64,000 nt of DNA from NCBI RefSeq assembly GCF_018446385.1, contig NC_055992.1:97482947-97546946 (forward strand), read 5' to 3'. Position 1 is the first letter of the stretch. Every line of letters starts with the position of its first letter. Positions 46,911 to 63,323 of the stretch are shown here, piece by piece. The DNA comes from Zingiber officinale. Its lineage: Eukaryota; Streptophyta; Magnoliopsida; Zingiberales; Zingiberaceae. The notes under the pieces were generated by a model, which was not told the DNA's origin, did no database searches, and was given only the letters and a program-made list of their open reading frames with translations. Both the position numbers and the translations under genes were made by a program.

Positions 46911-49900
46911 CTATCGAGCCTTCGCAAGGGATTGGGCTGATCGACTAGAGACACCATGCAAGAGCTTAACAAATCCTAGGAAGCTTAGTTTCCCATCTGT
47001 GTGCCTTACCCAATCATGTAGAACAGCATGAACAGGTACAGAGGGGCTGAGACCAAGTTCCTGTAAATAAAACGAGAGATGCTTCAATTAGCATGCATCC
47101 TGCAAAGATTAACATCAGAGGTTTTAAAACCTTTAAAAACATAAATAATTACTACACTGCAGTAGTTATCACATAAACACCGATATAAATTGTTAATGCA
47201 TGGCCAATTAATCTCATCTTTTCAACCATGCAACATTTTACCTCTAAAAAAGGATTAAGTGCATAATTACATGGATCCAATTGTAAATAAACATCCCAAG
47301 ACAAATACAAAACCCCTCCAAGAGCGTGGGGCCAACAACTATATCTAACTAATTATTAAGGTACGATTCCTCCTGGCTAGCAAAAAGCATGATATTGTCA
47401 GAAGTGCCTATGATATCCAACAACTGCAAATCAGCTTCACAAGTACAACAGTGATAATCCATGTACATATAATGATAGAAAAGTATATTAGGATCAGATA
47501 GATCAATTTTCACAGCTTGTAAAATATCTTTCCCATCTACCTTTCCACCTATCGCAGCACTAACCGTGAAAAAGGTTAAAAAAAACAACATCGCAGCACT
47601 ACATGGGCACCAAATACTGTCCACTAAGGGAAAATTCTCCTCTTTACAAGCAATATGGCATCACACAACCTTTAAATGTATTAAGGCATCTCCTGTGCTC
47701 TAGAACACTTTACCGTTGAGAAAATCTGCAACTGTCATAATTCCATTTGAGAGAATCTAGTAGTGCCATAATTTCAGCTGAAATCCAGTCTCAAATCACT
47801 GAAAATACTCTAAAACTAAGTAGATAGGTGGTTTGCACCCTAGCCAAACCAATCCCGGCGCTGAGCAGCCAGTACACAGTGGATTGTTCATTAGGCTTGC
47901 AGATTAAATAACTCACTGACCAACAGATATGTTATCAGCCTGCGGAATGCTTGATCGTGCAGCATAGGTGAACTGGCATGACAAAAAGAGGAATGTGGAA
48001 CAAATTCTACCAGCACAATACTTAAGCAACTTTGAACTTGATAGTTTTCAACATTAATTCAGTCATAGTTGTACTAAGAATCCATCATTTGTAACTCTAC
48101 ACTAGCACATACAAAGAGCACAACACTACATACCGAAGCAAGTTCCTCAATCATAATAGCGCGATTGCCATCTTTCTCAAAAAGTTCATAAGCACAACGA
48201 GCATGCTGCTCCCATCTATCTAGACCTTCAAGCTGATGTACACTTAATGCAGCTGCAGAGAACTCATCAAAATCCATTCTTCTGTATTGTAGAGCACTGA
48301 GCTGGTATACCAATATAAATTAATGAAATATTCAAAATGAAAATTCAAAACCTGAGAACAACCAAACAATATGAACATACTGCAAGGACAAAATCTTGAA
48401 CACGTGATTCCTTCATTGCATCAGTTGCATTTTTGGTTAATACCTGATGAAAATAGAAATAAGCTTTAAAAAACTACTAGAAGCTCCAACCCCTAATCTT
48501 CTCATTTCCTTATTTACTTCTCTAGAGAATCTGTAAGCAGTATGGGAACATTTCTTTTTTTCATCAAAGTACATTTCATAACTAACCATCTTGATATTTT
48601 CAAGAGTTATGCACCCATTTTTGTTAGGCTCCAATAGGGAAAATTGTCCCCTTAGATAGAATAGTTCATCCACGGTTAGTGTCTTTGACAGAGCCTGAAA
48701 CATTCAAAAGGGTACATCATTATTTACAGCTTGCTTCCATCAATCAAACTAAAAGGTACCAATAAAGCTTCTCTAATTACAGCTAACTACAAGGAGGCCA
48801 TCAGATAAAATCAATATAAAAAGCATCAAGCAATAATTTTTTTTCATGAATGAAACAAGGCAAGCGAAGTCACTTCAAATTGAGCCATTCAAGCAAAATA
48901 GACAAACGAAACCAAGATGTTTGCCAGGACAGTAACATTTGAAACCTACCTTTAAAGCAGCCTTACGCAAAGAAGACGAACGGAGATAAGCTTTCATCAG
49001 CTGGAATATAAGAATATCTAGTGGAACTTTGACATCATTGTAATTTCTAATCCATGGATGGCCTGCAAAAAGGAAGAACTTAATTATTTGGAGATACAGC
49101 ATAGCTAAATAAGGACAACAGAATCACATTTACAATTGTAGGGTCAATTGACACCATAAAAACTCAAAATACTCCACTTCAAAATATAGAATAATTAAAC
49201 AAATAAATATTTCAAATCTAGTTTAGAGAAGTTAACTTTTCTGGCTTCAAGAAATTTTACAAAAAGTGGCTGACACCACATAAGAATGGACTATTCTTCA
49301 AGTTTCACTACAGATGTTCATTCTTTTCATCTTAACCCCTTTTTTTGTTTCCGACTCTCTGTTGTGAGAAACACTATCAGTTATTTCAGGCGGCAGTTAT
49401 ATAATGCAAACGTTGATTGTTGAATAGAGATATATGCCTTAGCTGCTGCAGATGAATAAATTATACCATGTAAATTATATTGCAGACTTCTAAATTCAAT
49501 TATCAATTAGAACTTAAAATACATTGTCTGATTTAGTAATTTATTTAGAAGGAGAGCCTTGGCGCAACGGTAAATTGCCATGTGACCAAAAGGTCACGGG
49601 TTCGAATCCTGGAAACAGCCTCTTGCAAAAAGCAGGGCAAGGCTGCGTACAATGGATCCTTCCCCAGAACCCCACATGGCGAGAACTTCGTGCACCAGGT
49701 TGTCCTTTTTTTTTAGTAACTTATTTAGAAATTTCTTTGTAAACTGGGATAAATTATCCTAGCATCTGTACAACAGGACAATTATTAGAATGATGCAATC
49801 AACAAAACGAGGTTGATCCAATCACCTAAAACAATCTTATTAGATTAACCCCGCCAAGTCAGTCATTTGAACCGGATTGACCTGTTAATTTCAATCAATC

Positions 49901-52900
49901 AAAAGAAATTCAGACAAGTCCTAATTGATCATGTTTTTATAAAACCAAGGTTTTTAATACTTTGTAAATATTAATAATACTATATTACTCACTACCCCGA
50001 CTTAAAAAAATATCTAGCTCTGTGATTGGATTGGCAAAACCAGATGACTAGAAAGACACCTACATAAAGCTTGTGCTGCAGTCATTCTTCTTCGTGGATC
50101 CTTACTCAACAAACGCTTAACAAAATCTTTGGCTTCAGGAGACAGAGAGGGCCAAGGTGGCTCAGTGAAACTTGGATCAGCTTTTAGGACTGCCCTAAAG
50201 ATACCAGACTCTGTTCTAGCCCAAAATGGGCGACTGCCACAGAGGAGTATATATGCAATTACACCAATACTCCACACATCAGCTTCTGTACTGTATGATC
50301 TATGCAGAACTTCAGGTGCAACATAATATGCACTACCTACAATGTCATTCAGCCTCTCTTCTGTAAAATACAAAACAACAAGGTTCAGAAACAGTTCAGA
50401 TGTAGAATTTAGATGGACAATAGAGAAAAAATGTAAAACTGATAGGTACATAACAATTGGAAGTTTCACTAACAAAACTAACTAACCTGGCTTTACAAAA
50501 TCTGATAAGCCAAAATCTATGGCCTTCAGCTGGGAATTTTCATCCTTGGAAGTAAAAAGGAAATTCTGATGAAAGAATAAGAAAACAATCTATTAAAAGA
50601 TCTGCAATCAATCATACATGTCCCAACTAGCTGGGGTCACTTTAAAAGACAAACTAATAATTCAGGACAGTTTAGAGGGATGAAACAGTAGTAACAAGAG
50701 ATCTAGACAGAACGGAAGGAAAAGAAACAACTGTAATTTGTTCATATAGTAACCCTCACCAACGACAATGATGTCAACACACACTCGAAAAACAGAGAAC
50801 AAGTTAATAGAACATGGCCAAAATTTAGGAGGGAAAGGCTATTCCTACCCGTAAATCAGCATATCAGGGAAGTTCTGGATGATTACTTATAGATAGAACA
50901 TTGCGACCAACTAAATAGATGGACATCATAAAAAAATGACGCTGATATGAAAGAATAAAATTCAATTTGGATTAACAAAAGATACAACCTTACAAGAAAA
51001 ATTAATAAATTATAAAGAATTCAACTAATTGACATGTAACTTACCAGATAAGTAAATCTTTTAATGGTTGATGAACTATTTAATCATGTAAGAAACAGAC
51101 CCTGAATCTAAATTAACTTGTTGACAAGAGAGAATACAGAAACTCATCATCTGGCAGCAGAGAATATCATACATGGTGTGAAAATCAACAAACTGAGAAG
51201 TAGAGTTTCTAAGATAGGTTAAAACTCTACAACTCTCAGAAGCACCAAAGAAATTCATTGACTATGACATACAGAAGCTTCATATTGTACAGGAAAAGAA
51301 AAAAGTTGAGGAAAATGAGAACATGATTACAAGAAAATACTATGCCTAAGTAATTAGTAACCAGTAAATATCTATTCTATAACATAAAAAAGATGAGTAA
51401 GTTATAGTGTTCTACATCTACAAGCAATAATAATAAAACAATAGCTAAAAATCACACCCATAGTAGATTATTTATCTGATAAAATGTAAACTACCTCTGG
51501 CTTAAGATCACGGTGCACCACGCCTTGAAGATGACAAAATGCAACTACACTCAGTATCTGCACCATGACCGCTTTTGCATCATCTTCAGAATATTTCCCA
51601 CCCCTGCTCAAGGAACCAAGCATATATAAACAAACAAAGACAGGACCTTGAAGCAAGAAACAAGAACATATGCAATGTCATAAGTACCTTGAAAGGATCC
51701 TATCTAGAAGTTCTCCTCCTTCACATAACCTGGAAGATTAAAACAGTTAAACATTTAGCAGAAGATCCTTGATCAGAAAAATGCTTAATGACCACATTTA
51801 CATATGAAGATGTCATTTAAAGTTGGCAGATAAGCAGACAACAGAAATTACAAAGCAAGATATTGAAGCATGAGAACAAAAGAAAGCTATATTGTATATA
51901 TTTTTACTCCTGCAATCCTCCATTTCAATCATACATTTAGGGCCATGTGTTACAGAGGAGATACTTAAAGTGATAGATTTGTGTGCAAAATAAGAAAGAA
52001 TCATCGTTTGCACATCCAGTCCTTAAAAATCTCTTCATGATGACAGACATAACACTGAAGCCAGCAAAGGAGCATGAAATCACAATAGCAGCCACAGATG
52101 AAGTACCATATTAACCAATAAACTAGTTGTAACTTAAAGGTTCATGAAACATAAACCGGCCAAGTACCTCAATTGGCATTCTCACAGGTTTACATGTCTC
52201 AGACAATGATCTCATAAGAACAAGAAGAGAAAATTGTTAAAACAAAGCTGTGTTGATGCTTCGACTGAATGAAATAACAAGAGTGGGCCTCTTTTATAGG
52301 TAATACAGAAACTTCAAATCCTAAGACTGTAATATATAGACAAGGTTTGCTAGAAATAGTAAATTAAAAAAACAAATTTTCATAAGTTGAAATTTAGATC
52401 ATTTACCAGAACCATTTATTCTTTATAGTAAATAAAAAAATTTGTATTTTTTCTGCATCAAAAGTATCGCTAATCTTATTTGACAGAGTTGAAAACTTGA
52501 TATTAACCAAGTTCATGAAGAATAGGAACTAAAAGTCACTCAACGAAGCATGGATGTTGCTAAAATGTGGTGCATTCAATTTATCAAAGGTTTGAAAAAC
52601 TAAGGTGCTTCTGAGATACTTCAGGGATTCTACAGAGATAATTTTTGAGACGATTTCTTCTGTAAATATCTTTTGATGCATGTTCAGAAAATGGGGGAAA
52701 GGTAAGCCTACATTTTAAGCCAATAACAGAAATATGACTTTGGTATAACAAGTATGTGGCACTAATCAAAACTTGTAGATGGAATGGATTAGAATTTATG
52801 CTTGCTGCTAGATATTCCATGTGCAATTATCTTCGTCCATTAAAAATTCTTGTTGCCATTCCTGAAAACAAAATATTAACTGAAAATAAATTGCAAACAA

Positions 52901-53124
52901 AAAAAGAAAATAATTACAGGATGATTGGCAATTTATAAGGCTTGTGATAAGCCAATTCATTCTTTAAGGACTTCATAAGACAAGGCAATTTAAAGAGGCC
53001 AAGATGAATTCATTATGAACTTGTAGTAGACTTAGGTTAATGAAGGGATGCGCTAATGAGTTCATTTCTTTTCTGCTACAAAATAAAGAAACAAAAGCAT
53101 TTCAGGAACTTCTGACATGAACAT

Positions 53125-53163
<39 letters not shown>

Positions 53164-55591
53164 ATATATTCGAGAATTAATATATTGAATGAGCATGAAT
53201 ATTAGAAATTTCAAGATTAAACCACAAACTCACCAGTTCGATTATAATCTATAGCACATTTAATACAAAAATCTTGGAATAACTACATACCAATAGAATA
53301 AATAATAACATAATAATAACAACCCTAAGTTGAAAAATCATCAACATAGCAGAAGCTTACTCCATTATTATGTAAACATTCTCATTGTCTTCATAGGCAT
53401 CATAAAAATGAACAAGATTGTTATGTCCTGCCAAGGCTCTCAAAATCTTCACCTCTCTTCGGACATCTTCAATAGCTATGGCAGTAGTCATCTGTCAAGT
53501 TAGTGAGGGTAAGAGAATGATTCTCCGTGAAAGGATCAATTGTGACAAATAAAACTATTTGTGTGGAAACAGGCAAACAATCTGCCAGAATCAGATTTAT
53601 TAGCAAGAAATAAGAATGCATGAAAGAGAAGGTTGCAGTAAAAAAGAACAGATATAATAGTCCTGTGTTTCAGAATGAAGGCAAATGAAGTAATGGTACA
53701 TCTTCCTCTCATCAAATATCAAGACCCTTTTTTTACAGTATCCAAACTAGGATAAATGGCACTGGTGATGCATCTTGTCACTAGAAATTATCCTGGACTT
53801 CACATTACAGTATTCACTATTTAATTATAACAAGGTAAATTTGGGCATTGTCCAGTATATTAGAAAGGTGCATTTAACAATGTGATAAGTTCCCCTAGCG
53901 TGTGGCATCAGTAAATGTATAGCGGAAGTTGCCAATTTGCCAATGCAATGTCCTATTAAGAACCCAACCTTACTAGTGTGGAATACACGTCAAGGGAGTT
54001 GAAGGACCAGAGAAACGATACAATGAATTTCTTGGTAGTTGCCAATTTGCCCTTACATTGTCCAATTAAAAACCCTACCTTAATAGTGTGTAATACACAT
54101 AAAGGGAGTTGAAGGACCAGTTAATGGGACAATGAACTTATAAAAATAGGTTTATTTTTCCAAGGTGATATTTGATATAATTAATTCAAGCAAAATCACG
54201 CTGATTTGGTAATGAGTTTCAGATACCACATCTAAAGTTGATGCTCATATGATATCAAATTACCATGGAAATGGGGTGATTTGATCACTTTTACGGTGAT
54301 GATTTGCATATGATAGAATAGTGTCAGTGGTTTAGGGTAAACAGAGAAAGAGCGACCATCAAGTTGACTGCATTTGCATATGTTATTTTAGGAATGATTG
54401 TGATGATTGACTGTATTTGTGTCAATAATTTAAAAAGAAGGCACAAGTTTATCACCATCAAGTTGTAGAGTAGTTCAAATACTAGGTTAACGGTGATCCA
54501 GTCACCATGATGATTTAGAATCAACATTTAAGTGTTGACATGAAACACAGTCATCCAATCTATGAATGCAAAAAGCACAGTACATTTGGCTTCAATCACC
54601 TATACCAACTACTTTCTGTAGCAAACCTCTAGTGTAGCATCATGCTAATAACCTTCTTGGATCTTGATCAAGAAGAGAATGAGGAAATCCAATAATTTTC
54701 TTAGTCCAATAATAAGAACAATCCCAACCTCATGCAACCAAGCTCCATGCCATCCCATTGCAAGTATTTAACGTCAGGTTAAGGTTATCAACCCTAGTAA
54801 AAGCCTAAATAAGAAAGTTTGAACTCTTTAGCTCCCAGGAGTCTATTCTTCAAAATTTTGAAAATTTAAAATCAACTATACTCAATGTTAATGTGATTGA
54901 AACCCCCACTAGTTAAAATCAACTATACGCCGATGGTAGGACTCGTTAAACTAAATAACTAGCCAGAAAGTGTTAAGAAAGCAAAGTAGTGCAGATCTTG
55001 CAGAAATGAGAGATTTTGCCATACCTTAGCCTTCGGGATGACCTTGACCGCCACCTGCTGCTCTTTGTTATCGCCCTTCTTAGATTTGGCAGTGCAAGTG
55101 TACCCGAAATGCCCACGCCCAACCTCCTCCCCGATCTCGTATTTGCTCACAAGTCCCTTCGAGAACCCGAAGCTCTTATCAAGCCCGGCAACAGCGCGCC
55201 CCTCCTCCCCCTCGTCCTCCGGGATGGCCGCCTCGTTTGGTTTCACCGACCCGTGTCGCCGAGCAAGCAGAGCCCGAATGTGCTTCGCCGGCGATGGAGG
55301 CGGGAAAGGCCGCTTGAAAAGCCTCCTCGGTGTAGCCGTCGCTGACCCGCCACCTTCAGAGGCGACAGAAGGAGATTTCTTAGAAAAGAAACTGTGCGCC
55401 GGACTGGGACTATAGAAGGGAAAGAAAGGCGAAGCCCAGGGCTTAGCTGCTCTCTCCTCCGCAACCTTCTCTCCACCTTCCGATGCGGCGCCATTCTCCT
55501 TCGTGGCGACCTCCTCTTTCTCTTCTGCAAGCGGAGAGGAGGTAGGCGCATCCGCCGCCGGCAACGCCGGCTTCCCGTAGCAGACGCCCAT
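46911..55591 (-). CDS. CRK: CDPK-related protein kinase (CRK)
   Basis: Eleven GT-AG exons: 55591-55025, 53491-53361, 51729-51688, 51603-51495, 50565-50487, 50360-50064, 49062-48950, 48694-48587, 48443-48381, 48301-48134, 47060-46911; CDS 1827 nt, 608 aa. The start MGVCYGK fits N-myristoylation and palmitoylation, so membrane anchoring is likely. A Ser/Pro-rich region precedes the kinase domain (about 151-412): glycine loop GRGHFG, Lys183 in [12 protein letters not shown] (277-283), DFG (300-302), APE (324-326). All catalytic residues are intact, so it should phosphorylate Ser/Thr. The C-terminal EF-hand-like segments ([26 protein letters not shown]) lack the full calcium ligands, as is usual for CRKs. 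The length and 11-exon structure match the family. Confidence 0.96.
49551..49713 (+). mobile_element. Au SINE in kinase intron 6
   Basis: A 163-bp element with A box TGGCGCAACGG (about 49560), B box GGTTCGAATCC (49598-49608), the Au-typical GGCTGCGTACAATGGATCC-like segment and a terminal T run. It is flanked by 17-bp duplications TAGTAAYTTATTTAGAA (49534-49550 and 49714-49730), which differ at one base. It is antisense to the kinase gene and away from splice sites. Confidence 0.93.
53127..53161. repeat. (AG)n microsatellite in kinase intron 1
   Basis: About 35 bp of pure AG repeat, located in the non-coding interval between exons 3 and 2 (intron 2, 51730-53360). Confidence 0.95.
53927..54140. 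repeat. 110-bp tandem duplication in kinase intron 1
   Basis: Copies start at 53927 and 54037 (AGTTGCCAATTTGCC) and share AAAAACCCTACCTTA-like and GGGAGTTGAAGGACCAG blocks. They lie between exon 1 and exon 2. Confidence 0.85.
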
Positions 55592-55670
55592 CTTTTGCCT
55601 CAACCTAACGTCGCAGATCCTGGGGAAGAGAGACAGCACATCGATTTCGCAACCCTAGATCGCCATTACC

Positions 55671-55674
<4 letters not shown>

Positions 55675-55704
<30 letters not shown>
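55675..55704. repeat. (CT)n run in the kinase 5' leader
   Basis: About 30 bp of pure CT (GA on the coding strand), 84 bp upstream of the start codon at 55591; a common feature of plant 5' leaders and promoters. Confidence 0.9.
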
Positions 55705-55706
<2 letters not shown>

Positions 55707-57580
55707 GCAGGTCAGGAGTAAAGGTGCGAGGAGGGTTACAGTCTTACAGAATACAGATAACAGTACTTGTTTCTCTGAAGGGTATAATGGGAAAGGAAAT
55801 TGATGTCCCGTAACCGCTAGTGAAACATATGCCGTTAGATCGGATGACAATTAATTTTGATCGTTGATCAGAATTCACAGCGATCGAACTGCTAAGCGGA
55901 GTCTTCCGTAAGAAATCCAACTTTGCATATATATAATTTAAGTGTGAAAATCGCCATATTAATTTTGAAGGTAGATTACCTACTATCTAATAAATTTATA
56001 TACATTAACAATTTTTAAAATATTTATTTTTATAAGAATTCAAACTCTATTTTTTAAAGTGTTTTATTATCTCTTAATTCATCACCTTTTTTACTTACAA
56101 ATGTTCAATAAATAAAAGCGTCGTATATTAAAAGAAATATTTGACGTTTCTTTTAAAAAATATCAACCTTATTTCAATGCCAGTGTTGCAATTATTGGTA
56201 GTTATAATAGAATATGTAGAAGTTACTAGATAGTTACTATAATATTCTTTATAGTAATTACAATTAACTATTATAATGTGTAAGATTATAACACCTAATA
56301 AATATACAATTATAGCAACTATTTAGTATTTTCTACAATAATTTTAAAATAATTTTAATTAAATTTAAATAATTTTTATTAAGTTGATAAAAATTATTTT
56401 AATAAAATAATATTCATTGTTTAAAATTTAAGATTTTAAGTGTATAGTAGCTATTTATAGCTACTACAACCACGTATATGACTATTCAACAATAACTATA
56501 ACATAAAAAATTATTTTCACTTTAATCAACTAAATCATAAATTCTAAATTCTAAATCTATTATAATAGCTACATAATAATTTTTATACATTATATTAACT
56601 ATGAAATAATTTCTGCAGGTCAAAGTAACTCTCAATAATTGCTAAGAAAATGTTAAAATAAGAGATATTCTAAAGATAAAATATCTATGAGATCTTCTTC
56701 AATTTTATTTTATTTTATTTTATTGAAAAAAAGTCACCTTTGATTATTTATATAATTTGGGAGTTTTTATATTTTTATCAATTAAAATTTAAAATTTATA
56801 TTTATTTTTTAAAGTATTTTATTATTGTATTACACTCGGGGAGCTAAATCGGTAAATCCACTTGGTTATTTGTTCATGGGGAACGGTATCCACAAAGGCG
56901 GTGACCATAACCCGCAGAGAGAAGAAGAATAAGAAGAGCCGTCGGTCATTCCTTATCACTCACAGCTTTGCAGTAAAGGAAGCCAGACAGCATTCAATAG
57001 CTGCGTGACTGCAAATATCAGTGCAGGAGAGGGCTCATGGTTCTTTGTAGATTTACCATGGCATTTCCCACTGCAAGGTATGAAGCTTAATGTTATAATA
57101 TCTCCAAGTTCAGATCACATGAAATTATAATTTCGGGTGAATTGGCAGTGGTTGGGACTTGGAAGATTCTGTTCTGAAGTTCGTCACAAGACACCACTCA
57201 ACCACAGTACCACGTTTTAATTAATTAGGACGGGGGGATTAGTGGGCGATCACATCACGCTGACAAACAGTACTGTGTTTTATGTTCAGTAGGGTAAAGG
57301 AGCAGGAAAGAATTCTAAGCACATGGCTCCATAGAACTGAAGGAACAAACCATAGTTATGTACAAGCCTAGCCTACTTTCTGGTGCAGTGGCATTGAGGA
57401 GGATCAAAGTCATGTACAAGGCAAAAGGGCTCAATTACAGAGGGCACTAAACATTCTAGTTGGTGATATACTTCGTCATGGCATCAAGCTCCGGGAATTT
57501 AATTACAAACCAACTGCCATGGCATCATCCACAGTGCGGATATTGCCCAAAATATGAAAGCTCGATGGCCTTTCTGCTGC
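55705..57580. other. Intergenic, AT-rich repeat and 3' flank of J-protein gene
   Basis: 55705-55900 is the kinase promoter side. 56190-56640 belongs to the AT-rich dispersed family, with TATAGTAGCTATTTATAGC and AATTATAGCAACTATTTAGT modules. 56850-57580 is more complex and probably includes the 3' untranslated region of the J-protein gene; no coding sequence is supported. Confidence 0.45.
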
Positions 57581-58534
57581 TTAATCAGAGATGGTTACCC
57601 AATCCCTGTCTGTGGTCTTGACGCTCCTTAGACCCCCCTTGCTCCTCTTCTGTGCCAATGTCTTCGTCTTCGTCGAGGGTGTCGTCGGGCACCGGAGTTC
57701 GGCGTCGTGGTGCTTCTTCATGGTAGACTGAAATTGGGTGTTGCTTTCCCGTGGCTGTGAGTTTGTGTTGTTACCCCAGTAGGGAGAGGTAGGGTAGAAG
57801 TGTTTCCAATCACGGTCGAGATTGGGAGCATTGATGCCGGCGTCCAAGAATCTCGGCCCTCCGGGATACCCAAGCGGGAAGAAGCCCCAAGAGCAGTAGT
57901 ACATGTCGGTGCTGGAGACGATCGACGGTGGGGATATCTCCGAGGCGGAGAAGGCCCGGTGGCAGATGGGGCAGCGGAGGGAGAGGTCGAGGTACTCGCG
58001 GGCGTACATGTGTATTCGGCAGCAGCAGGGGCACATGGTCCAGAATGGTCCTCCGGCGGAAGCAAAAGCGGGCGGTGGGGGTTTCGAGGCGGAGGCGGCA
58101 ATGCGGATCTCGGAGTCGAAAAGGGACTTCTTTGCGGGGTCGGAGAGGATGGAAAAGGCCCTTTGCACGAGACTCAACGCGTCGCGGGCGCCAGGATTCC
58201 GGTTGCGGTCGGAGTGAAGGAGAAGCGCGAGGCGACGGTACCTGAACTTGACTTCGGCGGCGTCGGGAAAGACTCCCTCCCCGGGCGAGGTCAGCGGGAG
58301 TTGGAGGACGGCATACCAGTCGATTTGGTTGTTGATGCGTTGCTCCCCGGCGATGAGAACTTCGGCGACGGCGAGGACCTGGTCTACGCCGTCGAGTAGG
58401 GGATCCGCCTCCATGGCGCGGTCCGCGATGCGCTTGCTCCCTACCAGGTCCCGATTACGGAGGAGCGTCTCCGCGATCTCCAGCCACCGCAATGCCGCCT
58501 CCCGCCCCGCGCTGTTGCCCTCGTCCGCGTCCAT
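57581..58534 (-). CDS. J-domain protein with zinc-ribbon-like segment
   Basis: An intronless frame of 317 aa. A helical N-terminal block (residues about 8-65, ALRWLEIAETLLRNRDLVGS) precedes a J domain at about 71-140 (IDWYAVLQLP, KFRYRRLALLLHSDRNRNPG, FSILSDPAKKSLFD). This layout is that of plant DnaJ proteins in the DUF3444-related group. The catalytic HPD tripeptide, needed to stimulate Hsp70 ATPase, reads HSD (107-109). At 164-195 is FWTMCPCCCRIHMYAREYLD with a CPIC further on, a likely zinc ribbon. The C-terminus is polar and unrelated. The gene is GC-rich and next to eS6, about 385 bp from its stop codon. The function may be non-canonical because of the HSD change. Confidence 0.88.
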   Translation of the reverse strand: MDADEGNSAGREAALRWLEIAETLLRNRDLVGSKRIADRAMEADPLLDGVDQVLAVAEVLIAGEQRINNQIDWYAVLQLPLTSPGEGVFPDAAEVKFRYRRLALLLHSDRNRNPGARDALSLVQRAFSILSDPAKKSLFDSEIRIAASASKPPPPAFASAGGPFWTMCPCCCRIHMYAREYLDLSLRCPICHRAFSASEISPPSIVSSTDMYYCSWGFFPLGYPGGPRFLDAGINAPNLDRDWKHFYPTSPYWGNNTNSQPRESNTQFQSTMKKHHDAELRCPTTPSTKTKTLAQKRSKGGLRSVKTTDRDWVTISD

Positions 58535-58918
58535 TTGCTACCTTCCGGCGCAATCCGTCAGTGGTCGCAGGGAGCGAAGAGATACGGAAGGGTTCTACAT
58601 TAACCTACTTCAATCACATCAAAGGCTGTGTCTAGTTCATCGGAAAAATCGACGTCGGAGGGAAGGGATACACAGACGAGATTATCCTTACACGTTAGCA
58701 GATTGTTTTTATATTTTATTTAATTTATCAAATTGAAGGAACAATAAAACTCGAATTAAGAAAGTGACTATATCTAAAGAACAAGCACAATATAAAATAT
58801 TGCAGCCGATTCCAATTCAACCATTAAAAGGATCATCCAAGAGAAAGCAAAACCAACAAGTATCTCAAATTGCAAAACAAGCTTAACCAGGAAGAACTCT
58901 GCTACAGCAAGCAAATGT

Positions 58919-62405
<3,487 letters not shown>

Positions 62406-62469
62406 CTTAAATCGAAAAGCTCTTTCGCGATGGGGAAGGCAGATCGAGGAGTGAGAGTTAACCGCCGAC

Positions 62470-62478
62470 TTAGGGTTT
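62470..62478 (-). promoter_or_regulatory. Telo-box AAACCCTAA in the eS6 leader/promoter
   Basis: AAACCCTAA on the minus strand, 65-73 bp upstream of the eS6 ATG, is the interstitial telomere motif typical of plant ribosomal-protein promoters. A TATATA at 62504-62509 lies about 30 bp further upstream, consistent with a start site near 62475-62480. Confidence 0.7.
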
Positions 62479-62509
62479 TCTTATGCCCCTATTGGATGCC
62501 CAGTATATA

Positions 62510-63323
62510 GCGATCAGGATTAGGAAGAGGAGGGTCAGGTAGGCACCGGTCTAGACCGTTGTTTTTCCCTCTCCTCCTGAACCGTTTTTTTTTTAAAACC
62601 TACCAAAAACATTATTTCATTTATTTTCTATTTTTATTTGACTGTGATGGTAGTAAAAGGTCATTACCTCCATTTCAGAGGTTCCATATCGTCCGTGCCA
62701 GATGTATGAAAGGAGATAAATAATTAATATATAGTCGACTAAGTGATTAAAGGTTCGAACAAAAAATTTCTCAAGAATATGCGTACGATATTGTAGTAAA
62801 TCTATTATTTTCTTGTCAATTGGGCACCTTATGAAAACTTTTATTTGATTATCATGATCAATATGAACTAGGATAAAAATGAAAGGGTCATCAAACATTT
62901 AAGAATCGAGTCTTAGTCTCGATAAATTAATAAATGAATTTCTTTTAATTAATAAATGAATTTCTTTTAATAGGTAGTTAACCTAAAAATAATAGATTAA
63001 TGAATTGTTTAATATGCGATAAGAAATTTTTATAGAGTCAGACTGATCACTTTAAAAATTAGTTCACGTAAATTAGATATATGATATTAACTTAAAAAAA
63101 ATATCATTTTATAAGAATCATTACAGAAAAATCTTTTTTTATTTTTAATTAGAAGACATGACATTAATCCTTTTAAAATGATATCGCTATCCTTTAATAA
63201 ATTGTTCAATATAATTATCTCCGATCACATATATTAAAGTCTTATCAACTAATTACATGAACAAATCAAGTCCACATTCTAACATAATTGTTATTGTAAT
63301 TATAGCAACTATAATTTATAATT
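62510..63323. other. Intergenic, AT-rich, no gene seen
   Basis: Low-complexity AT-rich DNA. An AATTAATAAATGAATTTCTTT block is duplicated near 62928-62970, and 63030-63060 resembles the tail of the SINE at 24705. Confidence 0.45.

Noticed and set aside
47349-47624. 91-residue minus-strand frame in kinase intron 10
   Set aside because: It lies within an intron with clear flanking splice sites, and no domain is recognised.
49551-49625. tRNA gene suggested by A and B boxes
   Set aside because: No paired acceptor stem was visible; the body, T tail and 17-bp duplications identify an Au SINE.
54959-55639. Upstream ATG at 55639 as kinase start
   Set aside because: It would add 16 residues before MGVC; the family begins at the myristoylation motif, so 55591 is preferred.
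57800-58399. 199-residue plus-strand frame
   Set aside because: Antisense shadow of the J-protein gene.
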